DNA of 64,000 nt from the NCBI RefSeq assembly GCF_023195755.1, contig NZ_CP096203.1:3348001-3412000 (forward strand). The letters run 5' to 3'. Made by a program: the position numbers and the translations under genes. Shown in pieces: positions 26,404 to 35,396 of this stretch (positions are counted from its first letter, which is position 1; every line of letters starts with the position of its first letter). The notes beneath the pieces were generated by a model. It made no database searches. It saw only the letters and a list, made by a program, of their open reading frames with translations, and was not told where the DNA came from. The stretch comes from Chryseobacterium nepalense (GTDB lineage: Bacteria > Bacteroidota > Bacteroidia > Flavobacteriales > Weeksellaceae).

Positions 26404-28473
26404 TTATCCAAATGCTCTTTTTAGTAAACTTTCCACTTTTGGCTCACTTCCCCTGAAACTTTTGTACAGTTCCATCGGGTCTTTCGTTCCGCCGGAAGAA
26501 AGGAGAACTTTATATTTTGCGGCAATTTCAGGATTGAAAATTCCGTTTTCTTTAAAGTACTGGAAAGCATCGGCATCCAGAACTTCGGCCCATTTGTAAG
26601 AATAATATCCTGCGGAATATCCGCCCTGGAAAATATGCGAGAAACTCGGGCTCATCGCTGTTTCAGGGTTTGCGGGGTATAATTGTATAGCTTTCGTGTA
26701 AGCATCTTCAAATTCTTTCACACTCTTACTCTCCAGTTCTCCAACCTTTGTATGGTAATTCATATCAAGCAATCCGAAACCGATTTGTCTTAAGGTTTGA
26801 TACCCTTCCATAAAGTTTTTTGATTGTGCTATTCTTTCAATTTTTTCATCCGGCAGCACTTCCCCGGTTTGATAATGTTTGGCGAAAGTTTTCAAAAACT
26901 CCGGTTCATAGCAGAAGTTTTCCAGGAACTGCGAAGGTAATTCCACAAAATCCCACTTTACAGAAGTTCCCGAAAGAGTAGGATATTGAGTATCGGCAAG
27001 CATTCCGTGAAGCGCGTGTCCAAATTCATGGAACAAAGTGGTTACTTCCTGGAAGGTCAGCTGGCTCGGTGTGTCCTTCGTCGGTTTGCTGAAGTTGCAG
27101 ACAATGGAAATATGCGGACGGGAATTTTCACCGTTTCTTTGATACTGGTTTTTATAGCTCGTCATCCATGCGCCGGCTCTTTTGCCTTTTCTTGGGAAAT
27201 AGTCTACATAAAGCAGGGCTTTAAATGCTTTTGGCTTCTGGCTATTGGCTTCTGGCATATTGTCATTCTGAGTAGAGTGCAGGACTTCTTTTACTTCATA
27301 CACTTTTACATCTTCATGGTATTTCGGGATATCATTTCTTTCTTCAAAAGTCAATCCGAAAAGTTTTTCAGCCAATCCGAAAACGGCATCCTGAACCTGA
27401 TTTAACGGGAAGTATGGCTTTAATTCCTCATCGTTGAGGTCAAATTTTGCTTTACGAAGCTTTTCTGCATAATAAGCATGGTCGTAAGCCTCTATTTCTT
27501 CGATTCCATCAGTCTTGGCCAACGATTTCAATTCTTCAATTTCTTTGTCGGCATACGGTTTTGCTTTGGTTAAAAGCTCATTCAGGAAATCGATGACTTT
27601 TGCAGGAGATTTTGCCATTCTTTCTTCCAAAACATAATCTGCGTAGTTTTTATAGCCTAATAATTCTGCTTTCTGTTGTTTTAAATTCAGTAATTCTTTA
27701 ATTAAGTTCTGATTGTCAAATTCACCGCCGTCGAAAGATTTTTTACCATTCGCCAAGGCAATTTCTTTTCTCAGCTCACGGTTTTCAGCATAGGTCATAA
27801 ACGGAATATAGCTAGGATACTGCAGTGTCACCACCCATCCTTCAAGGTTTCTTTCTTTAGCTTCTTCGGCATACTGTTCCAGAATGGCGTCCGGAATTCC
27901 GGCAAGATCTTCTTTATGGGTAATATGTTTGAAATAACTGTTGGTTGAAGCCAGCACATTCTGCCCGAACTGAAGCGATTTTACAGACAGTTCCATGCTG
28001 ATCTTCTTCAATTTTTCCTTATCTTCTTCATTCAGTAAAGCACCGCTTCTAACAAAACCTTTATAAGTTTCATTTAAAAGCATTTTTTGTTCTTCATTCA
28101 GGTTGTATTTTTCTTTTTCGTCGTATACTTTTTTTATCTTGTTGAAAAGGGCTTCATTTTGAGAGATTTTTGAAGAATACTCCGTTAAAATCGGGGAAAC
28201 TTCCTGGGCGATCTGCTGTAGTTCGTCGCTTGTTTCTGCAGAGTTCAGATTGAAAAATATATTCGAAGCTACATCCAGCTGCTCTCCGGAATACGCCAAT
28301 GCTTCAATAACATTTTCAAAAGTAGGGTCTTCGGGATTGTTAACGATAGCATCAATTTCTTCTTCCGATTTTTTTATCAACTCTTTAAATGCGGGAAGGT
28401 AATCTTCATTGTTGATTTTGTTGAATGGTGCTGAATGATATGGTGTATTAAATTTTTCCGTTAAAATATTCAT
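26404..28473 (-). CDS. M3 family metallopeptidase (peptidyl-dipeptidase/oligopeptidase type)
   Basis: 689 residues, typical length. A zinc peptidase that trims short peptides. The active site is HEFGH (residues 482-486) in TLFHEFGHALHGM, with the further Glu ligand in the FVELPSQFLEN block. No signal peptide, so cytosolic. Odd feature: residues about 391-414 (VLHSTQNDNMPEANSQ and KPKA) lie where relatives such as E. coli Dcp have a tight beta-hairpin. They are encoded by a degenerate heptamer repeat plus a TGTCATTCTGA-type sequence otherwise seen between genes. The frame is kept open, so the protein is probably still made with a surface loop insertion. Confidence 0.9.
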   Translation of the reverse strand: MNILTEKFNTPYHSAPFNKINNEDYLPAFKELIKKSEEEIDAIVNNPEDPTFENVIEALAYSGEQLDVASNIFFNLNSAETSDELQQIAQEVSPILTEYSSKISQNEALFNKIKKVYDEKEKYNLNEEQKMLLNETYKGFVRSGALLNEEDKEKLKKISMELSVKSLQFGQNVLASTNSYFKHITHKEDLAGIPDAILEQYAEEAKERNLEGWVVTLQYPSYIPFMTYAENRELRKEIALANGKKSFDGGEFDNQNLIKELLNLKQQKAELLGYKNYADYVLEERMAKSPAKVIDFLNELLTKAKPYADKEIEELKSLAKTDGIEEIEAYDHAYYAEKLRKAKFDLNDEELKPYFPLNQVQDAVFGLAEKLFGLTFEERNDIPKYHEDVKVYEVKEVLHSTQNDNMPEANSQKPKAFKALLYVDYFPRKGKRAGAWMTSYKNQYQRNGENSRPHISIVCNFSKPTKDTPSQLTFQEVTTLFHEFGHALHGMLADTQYPTLSGTSVKWDFVELPSQFLENFCYEPEFLKTFAKHYQTGEVLPDEKIERIAQSKNFMEGYQTLRQIGFGLLDMNYHTKVGELESKSVKEFEDAYTKAIQLYPANPETAMSPSFSHIFQGGYSAGYYSYKWAEVLDADAFQYFKENGIFNPEIAAKYKVLLSSGGTKDPMELYKSFRGSEPKVESLLKRAFG
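27227..27288. repeat. Heptamer array inside a coding gene
   Basis: Plus-strand units GCTTTTG, GCTTCTG, GCTATTG, GCTTCTG, GCATATT are followed by TGTCATTCTGAGTAGAGTGC. The same heptamer style occurs at 8969-9010 and the TGTCATTCTGA string recurs at 54262-54272. Confidence 0.7.
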
Positions 28474-28686
28474 ATTCTAATTTTTTAATTCTTGTAAAAG
28501 TAATAATTCTGCCGAACCGACACCGAAATTGCTCAAAAATAATGCCTGAGAAAGAAGGTGTGACAAAATTGACGGTGTAGAATAATCTTGTCATATGCGA
28601 AGAGAAGATAATGAAGAATTGATTACTTTTGACAGCAATAAAGAATACTCATGATGAGAAAAAATAACTTTAAATAATACAGAACT

Positions 28687-29220
28687 ATGAAAACAATTTT
28701 AAAAATTCTGGGTGTCATAATCCTTCTAATTGTTGTGTATGTAGTAATTGCCATGATTGCTTTCGGTAGCAATTATCATTACGAAAAATCGATGGTTATC
28801 AAAGCTCCGAAAGAAAAAGTATGGCAGCAGGTAAGCTCGATGCAGGCATTTAATCAATGGAATCCGTGGATGAAACTGGATCCGAATATGAAAATTACTT
28901 ATTCTGGAAATTCCGGTGAAGTTGGTGATAAATACTGTTGGGACAGTAAAAATGATGAAGCCGGAGCGGGCTGTCAGGAACTTAAAGAGGTTGTCCCTGG
29001 CCAAAAGCAAAAAACAGAAATGATTTTTAAAAGGCCGTTTGACGGACAGGCTACTTCTGAAATTACAATTTCTCCTGAAGGAAACGATACAAATGTAACC
29101 TGGACTATGGATACGGAGCAGGAAACATGGATGAAAATCATGAGGCCGATGATGGATTACCAGATGGGAAAGTCTTATGAAGAAGGATTAAACAATCTCA
29201 AAAAATTAGTTGAAAAATAA
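28687..29220 (+). CDS. SRPBCC family (polyketide cyclase-like) membrane-anchored protein
   Basis: 177 residues. An N-terminal transmembrane helix (about 5-27) is followed by one SRPBCC/START fold: IKAPKEKVWQQVSSMQAFNQWNPW, then NSGEVGDKYCWDSKNDEAG and a long C-terminal helix (MDYQMGKSYEEGLNNLKKLV). The domain binds hydrophobic ligands in general; no substrate is known for this subfamily. Divergent from the M3 peptidase gene, and closed by a terminator directly after the stop. Confidence 0.8.
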   Translation: MKTILKILGVIILLIVVYVVIAMIAFGSNYHYEKSMVIKAPKEKVWQQVSSMQAFNQWNPWMKLDPNMKITYSGNSGEVGDKYCWDSKNDEAGAGCQELKEVVPGQKQKTEMIFKRPFDGQATSEITISPEGNDTNVTWTMDTEQETWMKIMRPMMDYQMGKSYEEGLNNLKKLVEK

Positions 29221-29224
29221 AACG

Positions 29225-29252
29225 AAGCTCTGCAAATCTGCAGGGCTTTTTT
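29225..29252 (+). terminator. Intrinsic terminator
   Basis: AAGCTCTGCA and TGCAGGGCTT pair with one G-T around AATC and are followed by TTTTTT. Confidence 0.82.
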
Positions 29253-29347
29253 CTTACTATTCTTTTGATTGATTGAATTATAATTGTTATCGTAAGGGAA
29301 AGGAATATTATTTAAAAAAATATTATCTTTATATAAAGATTCGATGT

Positions 29348-29797
29348 ATGGAGAAGATAGTGTTTGAGAAAAATAACATAAGAGATTATGTAAAAACCGT
29401 AATTGCCGAGAAAATAGAAAAGCTTAAAAACTTTATTGAATTCACTCAGGAAGCAAGCCGCGATATAAAAAAAACTCCCAAATATGACAGCATGCGCGAG
29501 GAAATGCAGGAAGAAATTTACCAGATGCAGCGACAGTTGGGAGCTCTAAATGATTTGAGAAGAAATATGGCCAAAGTACTGAATAATTCTACGGAAAGAG
29601 TACAGCTCGGTTCTCTGGTGATTACGAATAAAGCCCGGTTTTATATTTCAGTTTCGCTTGGGGAGTTCTTTTTTGAAGGCGACCGGTTCTACGCCATCTC
29701 CTCAGAAAGCCCGATGGCAAAGAAAATGATGGGCATGAAATCAGGCGACGAGTTCACGTTGAATAAAATCCATCAGAAAATTATTGAAGTTTTATGA
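29348..29797 (+). CDS. GreA/GreB-like C-terminal domain protein
   Basis: 149 residues from ATG 29348; the in-frame extension upstream (from 29273) is AT-rich and not protein-like. The N-terminal half is a charged helical segment (KIEKLKNFIEFTQEASRD, then EEMQEEIYQMQRQLGALND), possibly a coiled coil. The C-terminal part (VQLGSLVITNKARFYIS to MMGMKSGDEFTLNKI) resembles the FKBP-like domain of transcript cleavage factors GreA/GreB, including the SPMAKKMMG block. The acidic tip residues of true Gre factors cannot be confirmed, so it may act on RNA polymerase as a Gre-like competitor. That is inference. Confidence 0.65.
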   Translation: MEKIVFEKNNIRDYVKTVIAEKIEKLKNFIEFTQEASRDIKKTPKYDSMREEMQEEIYQMQRQLGALNDLRRNMAKVLNNSTERVQLGSLVITNKARFYISVSLGEFFFEGDRFYAISSESPMAKKMMGMKSGDEFTLNKIHQKIIEVL

Positions 29798-29799
29798 TA

Positions 29800-29888
29800 G
29801 TGAGAAGTGAGAAGTGAAAAGTGAAACGTATTTTGCTAAGCTTCTTACTTCTTACTGCTCACTTCTCACTGTTAACATCTCACTTCTG
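29800..29888. repeat. Inverted heptamer repeat
   Basis: The left arm is GTGAGAA, GTGAGAA, GTGAAAA, GTGAAAC (29800-29827). The right arm (29841-29869), read on the other strand, gives GTGAGAA, GTGAGCA, GTAAGAA, GTAAGAA. A shorter piece, CATCTCACTTCTG, follows. It fills the gap before the nitroreductase gene. Confidence 0.75.
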
Positions 29889-29899
29889 TGTCTTTTTTG

Positions 29900-29907
29900 T
29901 AATTTTG
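29900..29907 (+). promoter_or_regulatory. -7 element 4 nt before the nitroreductase start
   Basis: TAATTTTG followed by CACT and the ATG at 29912. Same spacing and spacer as panD. Confidence 0.5.
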
Positions 29908-29911
29908 CACT

Positions 29912-30427
29912 ATGAATAAAGCAGAAGTTTTAAAAGAAATCATAGGACAAAGAAGAAGCGTTTTTCCAAAAGACTATACCGATACGGAAGTTTCACAGGA
30001 AATCATTGATGAAATACTCCATTCAGCAACATTAGCGCCCAATCATAAGCGTACAAAACCTTGGCGTTTTAAGGTTTTTAAAGGGGAAGAAAAAGCAAAA
30101 CTGGCCTCGGAAATGCAGGCAATCTATAAAGCTACGCAACCGGAACAACTTTTTTTAGAAAAAAAATACAATGACATAGGTTTTAAAATTAATAAAGCAG
30201 ATGCCGTTGTTTCTATTGTTGTTAATTTCAGTGCAATGGTTCCGGAATGGGAGGAAATTGCCGCCGTTTCAATGGCGGTTCAGAATATGTACCTTACCTG
30301 TACGGCCCATCAGGTTGGATGCTACTGGAGTTCCCCGAAATTAGTAGATCATTTACAAGAATCCCTAACTATTGAAGAAAACCAGAAATGTCTGGGCCTA
30401 TTTTATTTGGGTAACCTGCAAGAATAG
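29912..30427 (+). CDS. Nitroreductase family protein
   Basis: 171 residues, on the short side for the family but close to YdjA-like members. FMN-dependent NAD(P)H oxidoreductase fold: the opening IIGQRRSVFPKDYTD with the phosphate-binding Arg pair, LHSATLAPNHKRTKPWRFKV, and the C-terminal CYWSSPKLVDHL to CLGLFYLGNL block. The substrate is unknown. A strong GC-rich hairpin element begins right at the stop codon, unlike the T-tailed terminators elsewhere. Confidence 0.85.
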   Translation: MNKAEVLKEIIGQRRSVFPKDYTDTEVSQEIIDEILHSATLAPNHKRTKPWRFKVFKGEEKAKLASEMQAIYKATQPEQLFLEKKYNDIGFKINKADAVVSIVVNFSAMVPEWEEIAAVSMAVQNMYLTCTAHQVGCYWSSPKLVDHLQESLTIEENQKCLGLFYLGNLQE

Positions 30428-30534
30428 CCCTGATCGAGCGGCATGTCTGAGCTCTTTTCTGTTTTCGGCGGCGGCAAAGCCGCCGCCGAAAACAGAAAAA
30501 GCGAGTAGCGAGAGCAGGTTCCCGGCTCCTGAAA
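30428..30534. repeat. Structured GC-rich repeat-like element with 21-bp perfect hairpin
   Basis: The stem is 30455-30475 with 30479-30499, perfectly complementary over 21 bp, with a 3-nt AAA loop. The GC-rich heart of the stem is GGCGGCGGC/GCCGCCGCC. Outer arms AGCCCTGATCGAGCGG and GGTTCCCGGCTCCT lie on either side. There is no T-tract after the stem on either strand, so it is not a standard terminator. Confidence 0.7.
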
Positions 30535-30647
30535 ATAAAATGAATTGACAAAACTTTTTATTTGTGTCTTTTTACTTCAAACTTTTTTATTATCTTTGCA
30601 CTCTTAAAATATTTAACTGGGACGAGTTCCCTTAAAATTCAAACATT

Positions 30648-31202
30648 ATGTCAGTAAAAATCAGATTACAAAGACACGGATCTAAAGGAAGACCTTTTTT
30701 CCACATCGTGGTTGCAGATTCAAGAGCTAGAAGAGATGGTAAATTCATCGAAAAGTTAGGAACTTACAACCCAATTACTAACCCTGCAACAATCGATTTA
30801 AATGTTGATTCTGCTGTAAAGTGGTTAAACAACGGTGCTCAGCCAACTGATACTGCGAGAGCTATCCTTTCTTACAAAGGTGCTCTTTACAAAAAACACT
30901 TACAAGGTGGTGTTGCTAAAGGAGCTTTTGATGAAGCTGAAGCTGAAAAAAGATTCAATGCTTGGGTAGAAGCTAAGGAAGCTAAAGTACAAGGTAAAGT
31001 AGAAGGTTTGGCTACAGCTAAATCTGATGCCAAAAAAGCTGCTCTGGACGCTGAAGCTAAAGTAAACGAAGCGAGAATCGCTGCTGCTGCACAGGCTGAA
31101 GCTGATGCCAAAGCTGCTGAAGAGGCTGCAAACGCACCTGCTGAAGAAACTACAGAAGGAGAAGCTGCTGCTGAATCTACAGAAGAAAACACTGAAGCGT
31201 AA
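30648..31202 (+). CDS. rpsP: 30S ribosomal protein S16
   Basis: 184 residues. The first 80 are standard S16 ([55 protein letters not shown]). A long Ala/Glu/Lys-rich tail follows (about 95-184), as is usual for Bacteroidetes S16. A -7 box TATCTTTG lies at 30591-30598, giving a leader of about 45 nt with a small GGGA/TCCC hairpin. rimM follows 11 bp after the stop, so the two are cotranscribed. Confidence 0.96.
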   Translation: MSVKIRLQRHGSKGRPFFHIVVADSRARRDGKFIEKLGTYNPITNPATIDLNVDSAVKWLNNGAQPTDTARAILSYKGALYKKHLQGGVAKGAFDEAEAEKRFNAWVEAKEAKVQGKVEGLATAKSDAKKAALDAEAKVNEARIAAAAQAEADAKAAEEAANAPAEETTEGEAAAESTEENTEA

Positions 31203-31213
31203 GAAAGCCCTGT

Positions 31214-31756
31214 ATGCGTAAAGAAGATTGCTATTTATTAGGAAAAATCACACGCAGACACGGACTTGCGGGAAATGTTATCCTTAAACTGGATACCGAC
31301 CAACCCGAGCTTTACAATAAATTGGAATCAATATTCGTTGAAATCAACGGATTATTGGTTCCTTTTTTTATTGAAAAATCATCCCGGAGCAAATCTGATG
31401 TGCTGAATATTTCATTCAAAAATTCTACGGAAGCGCTGGTAGATCAGTCTTTAGGTAAGAATGTTTATTTACCGCTTTCCACCTTACCTAAACTTTCGGG
31501 GAAACAATTTTACTATCATGAGATCATCGGGTATAATATTCTGGATGAAAATGATAACGACTGCGGCGTAATACGATCTGTAAATGATCAGACTGCACAA
31601 ACCTACTTTATTACCAATCTCGACGGCAAAGAAGTGGTAATTCCTATCATCAAAGACTGGATTATTGAAGTAAACAGAGAAGAAAAATTCATTAAAATGC
31701 AGCTTCCTGAAGGACTTATCGATGTTTTTCTGGTTCCTTCCAAAAAAGATGAATAA
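31214..31756 (+). CDS. rimM: Ribosome maturation factor RimM
   Basis: 180 residues. Assists 30S head assembly by binding S19. The N-terminal RimM domain shows LLGKITRRHGLAGNVILKLDTD, and the C-terminal PRC-barrel shows QFYYHEIIGYNILDENDNDC and EVVIPIIKDWIIEVNREEK. Placed directly behind rpsP, as in many bacteria. Confidence 0.94.
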   Translation: MRKEDCYLLGKITRRHGLAGNVILKLDTDQPELYNKLESIFVEINGLLVPFFIEKSSRSKSDVLNISFKNSTEALVDQSLGKNVYLPLSTLPKLSGKQFYYHEIIGYNILDENDNDCGVIRSVNDQTAQTYFITNLDGKEVVIPIIKDWIIEVNREEKFIKMQLPEGLIDVFLVPSKKDE

Positions 31757-31809
31757 ATCTTAAAAATTCAGTTTTAAGCATTCACTTATCCACAAGTTAC
31801 TTATTCAAA

Positions 31810-33486
31810 TTACTTTTGTTCAAACACTGCGGGCAATAAATAATCCTGTATCATTTTATCAGCCTGCGAATGGGCGTAAGGTTGTCCATAGGCACTTGCC
31901 GTAATTACAATCACTAATGGCTGGTCTTTAAAAACAAGGATATAGTTTCCACCATTTCCTGCGCAATAGTATGCTTCGTATAATTTGCCTTTTGATTGGT
32001 AGCTTTTATTCCAGAATAGATAACCGTAATACTCGTTATCCCTACCGGTTATTTGTTTTTGTTTTGTAAAAGTTCTGTTGATCCATTTTTGGGAAAGAAT
32101 CTGTTTTTTGTTCCAAATCCCGCCATTTTTATAAAGCTGACCATACTTTGCGAAATCCAATGCGTTCATTTTAATTCCACCTGCTGTGTTTGGAATATTT
32201 TGCGGGGTATATTGCCATTCATAATGATTGATTCCAAGAGGTTTAAACAACTTTTCATCGGCATAATTCTTTAGACCCTTAGGCGTAGATTGATCAAGAA
32301 TGTCTCCTAAAACAACCACTCCGGCAGTGAAATAGTGCCATTGATGATTAAGTTTTTCCTGAAAAGGCAAATCCAGCGCAAATTTTACCCAATCTGGAGT
32401 GGGGTACATATTCTCTTCGTTTCCGGGACTGTTACCGTCTTCATCATTTCCATCCAATCCGGAGCTCATTGTCAAAAGGTCTTTAATGGTAATCTGTTCT
32501 TTGGCTGTACTGAAATTTGCAAATTGATGAAGCGGATAAAAAGTTTTAAGCGGTTGTAATTCATTTTTGATATAACCCTCGGAAATTGCTTGCCCCATCA
32601 ATGTTGAAGTCAATGATTTCCCGACAGAGCGGGGATCGTGAAGCGTTTCTCTGGTTTCGCCATTGAAATATTCCTCAATTAATATTCCTCCGTTTTTTAT
32701 CACAACAATACTGTTTATCTTTTTAAATATTCCTTCATCTATAGACCCTTTCAGTAATTTTATTTTTTCTGTATCGTATTTTTCCTTAGAAACAAAAAAT
32801 CCATTGTAAGGAACTATTTTATTTAAAGTAATTGTTGAAATATCAATTTTTGGATTTCTTGCCACGTTCAGTTTCAGACTTCCCGCGGCAATTATTTCGC
32901 CTGTTTTTATAGTTTCGGTTTTTACGTAAGGTCGGATTTCCATTTTCAGAGTGTGACTGCCATCCGAAAGCGCCTGATCTCCGCCATTATGAAGAAAACG
33001 ATTCCAAAAAGATTCGCTCCAGGAACCCTGACCGTTCAAATTATCGATAAAAGGTCGGTTTAACGAAGTAGCCTTATCCTGAATGTCAGGTTGTGGAGCT
33101 CCCGGCATTAGGTTACTTTTATAGATTTCTTTTCCGTCCACAAACAATGTAAACTGATAATTTCCGCTTTTGAATAATGAATCTAAAGGAATTTCAGGTG
33201 CCAGAAAATGCTTATAATTGGTCAGAGAATTATCAAAATAAGCAACAAAAAAAAGATTGCTCTTGTTGGTAAGCGTGTAGAAATCTAAAAAATCTTTCTG
33301 CTGTAAAATATGGTCTCCGATTCTCTTATCTGTAAAAAATATTTTCCCGGTATTATTTTTCTGTAATTCTGTTTTTATATCTTCCGTTTCGACAATATTT
33401 ACTTTTTGACCAAAAGAAAACATTTGAAATATTATCGATAACAATAAAGTCAGATACAATTTATATTGTTTTGAGAATGTAGACAT
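31810..33486 (-). CDS. Secreted serine hydrolase, beta-lactamase class C family
   Basis: 558 residues with a signal peptide (residues 1-27, ending FSFGQ). About 220 residues of unassigned beta-rich sequence precede a class C beta-lactamase/DD-peptidase domain. The SxxK motif is Ser287-Val-Gly-Lys290 (PRSVGKSLTS). Later blocks MSSGLDGNDEDG and GNGGNYILVFKDQPLVIV belong to the same fold. It may be an esterase, peptidase or hydrolase; true antibiotic hydrolysis is not implied. It is downstream of two regulatory genes on the same strand, 67 bp after the AraC-type gene. Confidence 0.82.
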   Translation of the reverse strand: MSTFSKQYKLYLTLLLSIIFQMFSFGQKVNIVETEDIKTELQKNNTGKIFFTDKRIGDHILQQKDFLDFYTLTNKSNLFFVAYFDNSLTNYKHFLAPEIPLDSLFKSGNYQFTLFVDGKEIYKSNLMPGAPQPDIQDKATSLNRPFIDNLNGQGSWSESFWNRFLHNGGDQALSDGSHTLKMEIRPYVKTETIKTGEIIAAGSLKLNVARNPKIDISTITLNKIVPYNGFFVSKEKYDTEKIKLLKGSIDEGIFKKINSIVVIKNGGILIEEYFNGETRETLHDPRSVGKSLTSTLMGQAISEGYIKNELQPLKTFYPLHQFANFSTAKEQITIKDLLTMSSGLDGNDEDGNSPGNEENMYPTPDWVKFALDLPFQEKLNHQWHYFTAGVVVLGDILDQSTPKGLKNYADEKLFKPLGINHYEWQYTPQNIPNTAGGIKMNALDFAKYGQLYKNGGIWNKKQILSQKWINRTFTKQKQITGRDNEYYGYLFWNKSYQSKGKLYEAYYCAGNGGNYILVFKDQPLVIVITASAYGQPYAHSQADKMIQDYLLPAVFEQK

Positions 33487-33553
33487 GAATATCTTTTTTA
33501 TCTGACAAAATTAGACTTTCCCTTTTGTAGAAAATAGAATGAAATTAACATTG

Positions 33554-34357
33554 CTATTTCTTCAGAATATTTCTATACTTTAAAGGTGTAATACCTATAT
33601 TTTCTTTAAAACACCTGATAAAATGACTTTGGTCGGAAAAGCCGCATTCCAGTGCAACTTCCGATAAAGACTCAAATTCATTCAGGATTTTCAAAGAATT
33701 TTCCACTTTTAATTTCCTGAGATATTCTCCTAAGGTACAATGGAAATATTTCTTAAAATCCCTGCTCAGATGGATCGGGTGAATGTTTACTATTTTTGCA
33801 AGGTCTGATAAATTCAATTTTTCCATAAAAGTTTCATGAAGAATCTCGTCGATTTGTTTTACCCACAAAGGATTTTTTTCTCTACTGGTTTTCAGGCCGG
33901 CTATTTCGTGAAAAATATCAAGCAGGATTTGATCTGTCGATATTTCAAAAGAATTATCAATGCTTTTTGTTTCTTTGAAAATACGGTACATCAATAGCTT
34001 TACTGCCGGATTTTTAATATTAAAGCTTCCTTGTGTTTTATCTTTTAAAAGCTGAAATTTTTCAAACCAATCTTCCGAAATTTCAATATGAAAACCCCTT
34101 GTAAACACATCAGGTTTTGTATTGTAGTGCGAGTCCTGCCAGTGATGATACAGCAGTGTTCCGGTTGCACAGTCATATATTTCTTTTTTATTGCCTTCGG
34201 TCATATTTCCCTGCAGCAAAAAGGTGAAATAAGGGTTTTCGTGATAATGCCAGTCTACGAAGGCGTGCGTATATTCCGTATCTGTAATCGTTAATCCCCC
34301 GAAACGCAAAGTTTCAGTGGTTTGTCCGAAAAACTCACCGTTGCGAAGATTTTTCAT
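33554..34357 (-). CDS. AraC family transcriptional regulator
   Basis: 267 residues. An N-terminal cupin-like sensing part shows YTHAFVDWHYHENPYFTFLL. The C-terminal double helix-turn-helix shows LNLSDLAKIVNIHPIHLSRD, then FKKYFHCTLGEYLRKLKVE and the second-helix signature CGFSDQSHFIRCFKENIGITP. It overlaps the upstream regulator gene by 4 bp and precedes the serine hydrolase gene, which it may control. Confidence 0.92.
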   Translation of the reverse strand: MKNLRNGEFFGQTTETLRFGGLTITDTEYTHAFVDWHYHENPYFTFLLQGNMTEGNKKEIYDCATGTLLYHHWQDSHYNTKPDVFTRGFHIEISEDWFEKFQLLKDKTQGSFNIKNPAVKLLMYRIFKETKSIDNSFEISTDQILLDIFHEIAGLKTSREKNPLWVKQIDEILHETFMEKLNLSDLAKIVNIHPIHLSRDFKKYFHCTLGEYLRKLKVENSLKILNEFESLSEVALECGFSDQSHFIRCFKENIGITPLKYRNILKK

Positions 34358-35286
34358 AGCGCAATTATGTGTTTTAAATCTTCAATCTGCAGATATATTT
34401 TATTGAAGAACTTTTTCCTGTCCCGATTACCGGAGGTACTCAGCGATTTTGAGTTTTTGATCTGGTGCTCAAAATAATTCTGTGTTTCTTTACAGGTTTT
34501 GTCATCATTAATCAATATATATCCGAACATATTGGTGGGAATGGCAAAAAGAGACTGTTGGGGATGATGGAAAAAAATGTCATTGGAGAGATGCATCAGT
34601 TCATTTTCATATAAATGGAATTTCGGATTGTTCTCGGTTTTCTGTTCGATATATTCTATTAATTCTTTTAGTTCCTGCAGGATAATTCCTGCTTCATTCC
34701 TTTTCAGAAGTCCGGTTTCGCAATAATAAACAATTTGCTGCAAAACGCTGGAAACAGTCATATCATTCCATAATTCAATTACATTCTGCTCTTCATATAT
34801 TTTTCGCAATTCTTTAGTATTCCATTCAAAATCTGGAGGAGAGAAGTCTAAAAAAGGAATAAAAACCTGTTTGGCATTTAAAAGATTCATCCAGACATAC
34901 ACCTTAAAACGGGAGAGCAGTGTATCGGAAAGCGTGTAAAAGAAAGGAATGTCTTTCGCGGAATAATAAATGGTCATCTCATGGCTAAGCGGAAGATTTT
35001 CAAAAACTTTCAGGTTGTTTCTGAAAAAAGACTCCAGATCCTCTGTTTGGGTTACGGCTGAGGTTTTTCTTGCGATAATCTGATGATCGGAAACCTGAAA
35101 CTGATCTAAAGAAATCTGGAAATATTTGGCCAGCTCCACTGCTTCCTCAAAACTGAATTTTGCCTTCAGGGAGGTTCTCCGGTGTGCGGCATCGTAGCTG
35201 ATATTTAGAATATTCGCAATCTCATCATTTAAAGATTTGTTTCCGATTTTTGTACGGATCTGCCTGAGTAAAAGTTCCTGATGCAT
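34354..35286 (-). CDS. Helix-turn-helix regulator-like protein
   Basis: 310 residues. The N-terminal 60 residues look like an XRE-type helix-turn-helix (LRQIRTKIGNKSLNDEIANI, then LNISYDAAHRRTSLKAKFSF). The rest is a helical region I do not recognise, with blocks such as MTIYYSAKDIPFFYTLSDTL and YCETGLLKRNEAGIILQELK. It translates into the AraC gene through a 4-bp overlap, so both regulators are made together. Its own start is ATG 35286, divergent from the CDP-alcohol phosphotransferase gene. Confidence 0.7.
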   Translation of the reverse strand: MHQELLLRQIRTKIGNKSLNDEIANILNISYDAAHRRTSLKAKFSFEEAVELAKYFQISLDQFQVSDHQIIARKTSAVTQTEDLESFFRNNLKVFENLPLSHEMTIYYSAKDIPFFYTLSDTLLSRFKVYVWMNLLNAKQVFIPFLDFSPPDFEWNTKELRKIYEEQNVIELWNDMTVSSVLQQIVYYCETGLLKRNEAGIILQELKELIEYIEQKTENNPKFHLYENELMHLSNDIFFHHPQQSLFAIPTNMFGYILINDDKTCKETQNYFEHQIKNSKSLSTSGNRDRKKFFNKIYLQIEDLKHIIAL

Positions 35287-35396
35287 GCTTTGCGATTTTC
35301 ACAAATGTAGAGATTTATTTTAATTTTTTTCCGCATTTATTCTATTGCTTTTCACCAATAATTTTGAAGTATAATTTTAAAATTCAATAAATTATT

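Noticed and set aside
26404..28473. M3 peptidase as a pseudogene because of the repeat insertion
   Set aside because: The frame stays open and all active-site residues are present, so it is reported as intact with an insertion.
31810..33486. Antibiotic resistance beta-lactamase
   Set aside because: The SxxK fold is shared with esterases and peptidases, and the long extra N-terminal part argues against a dedicated beta-lactamase.
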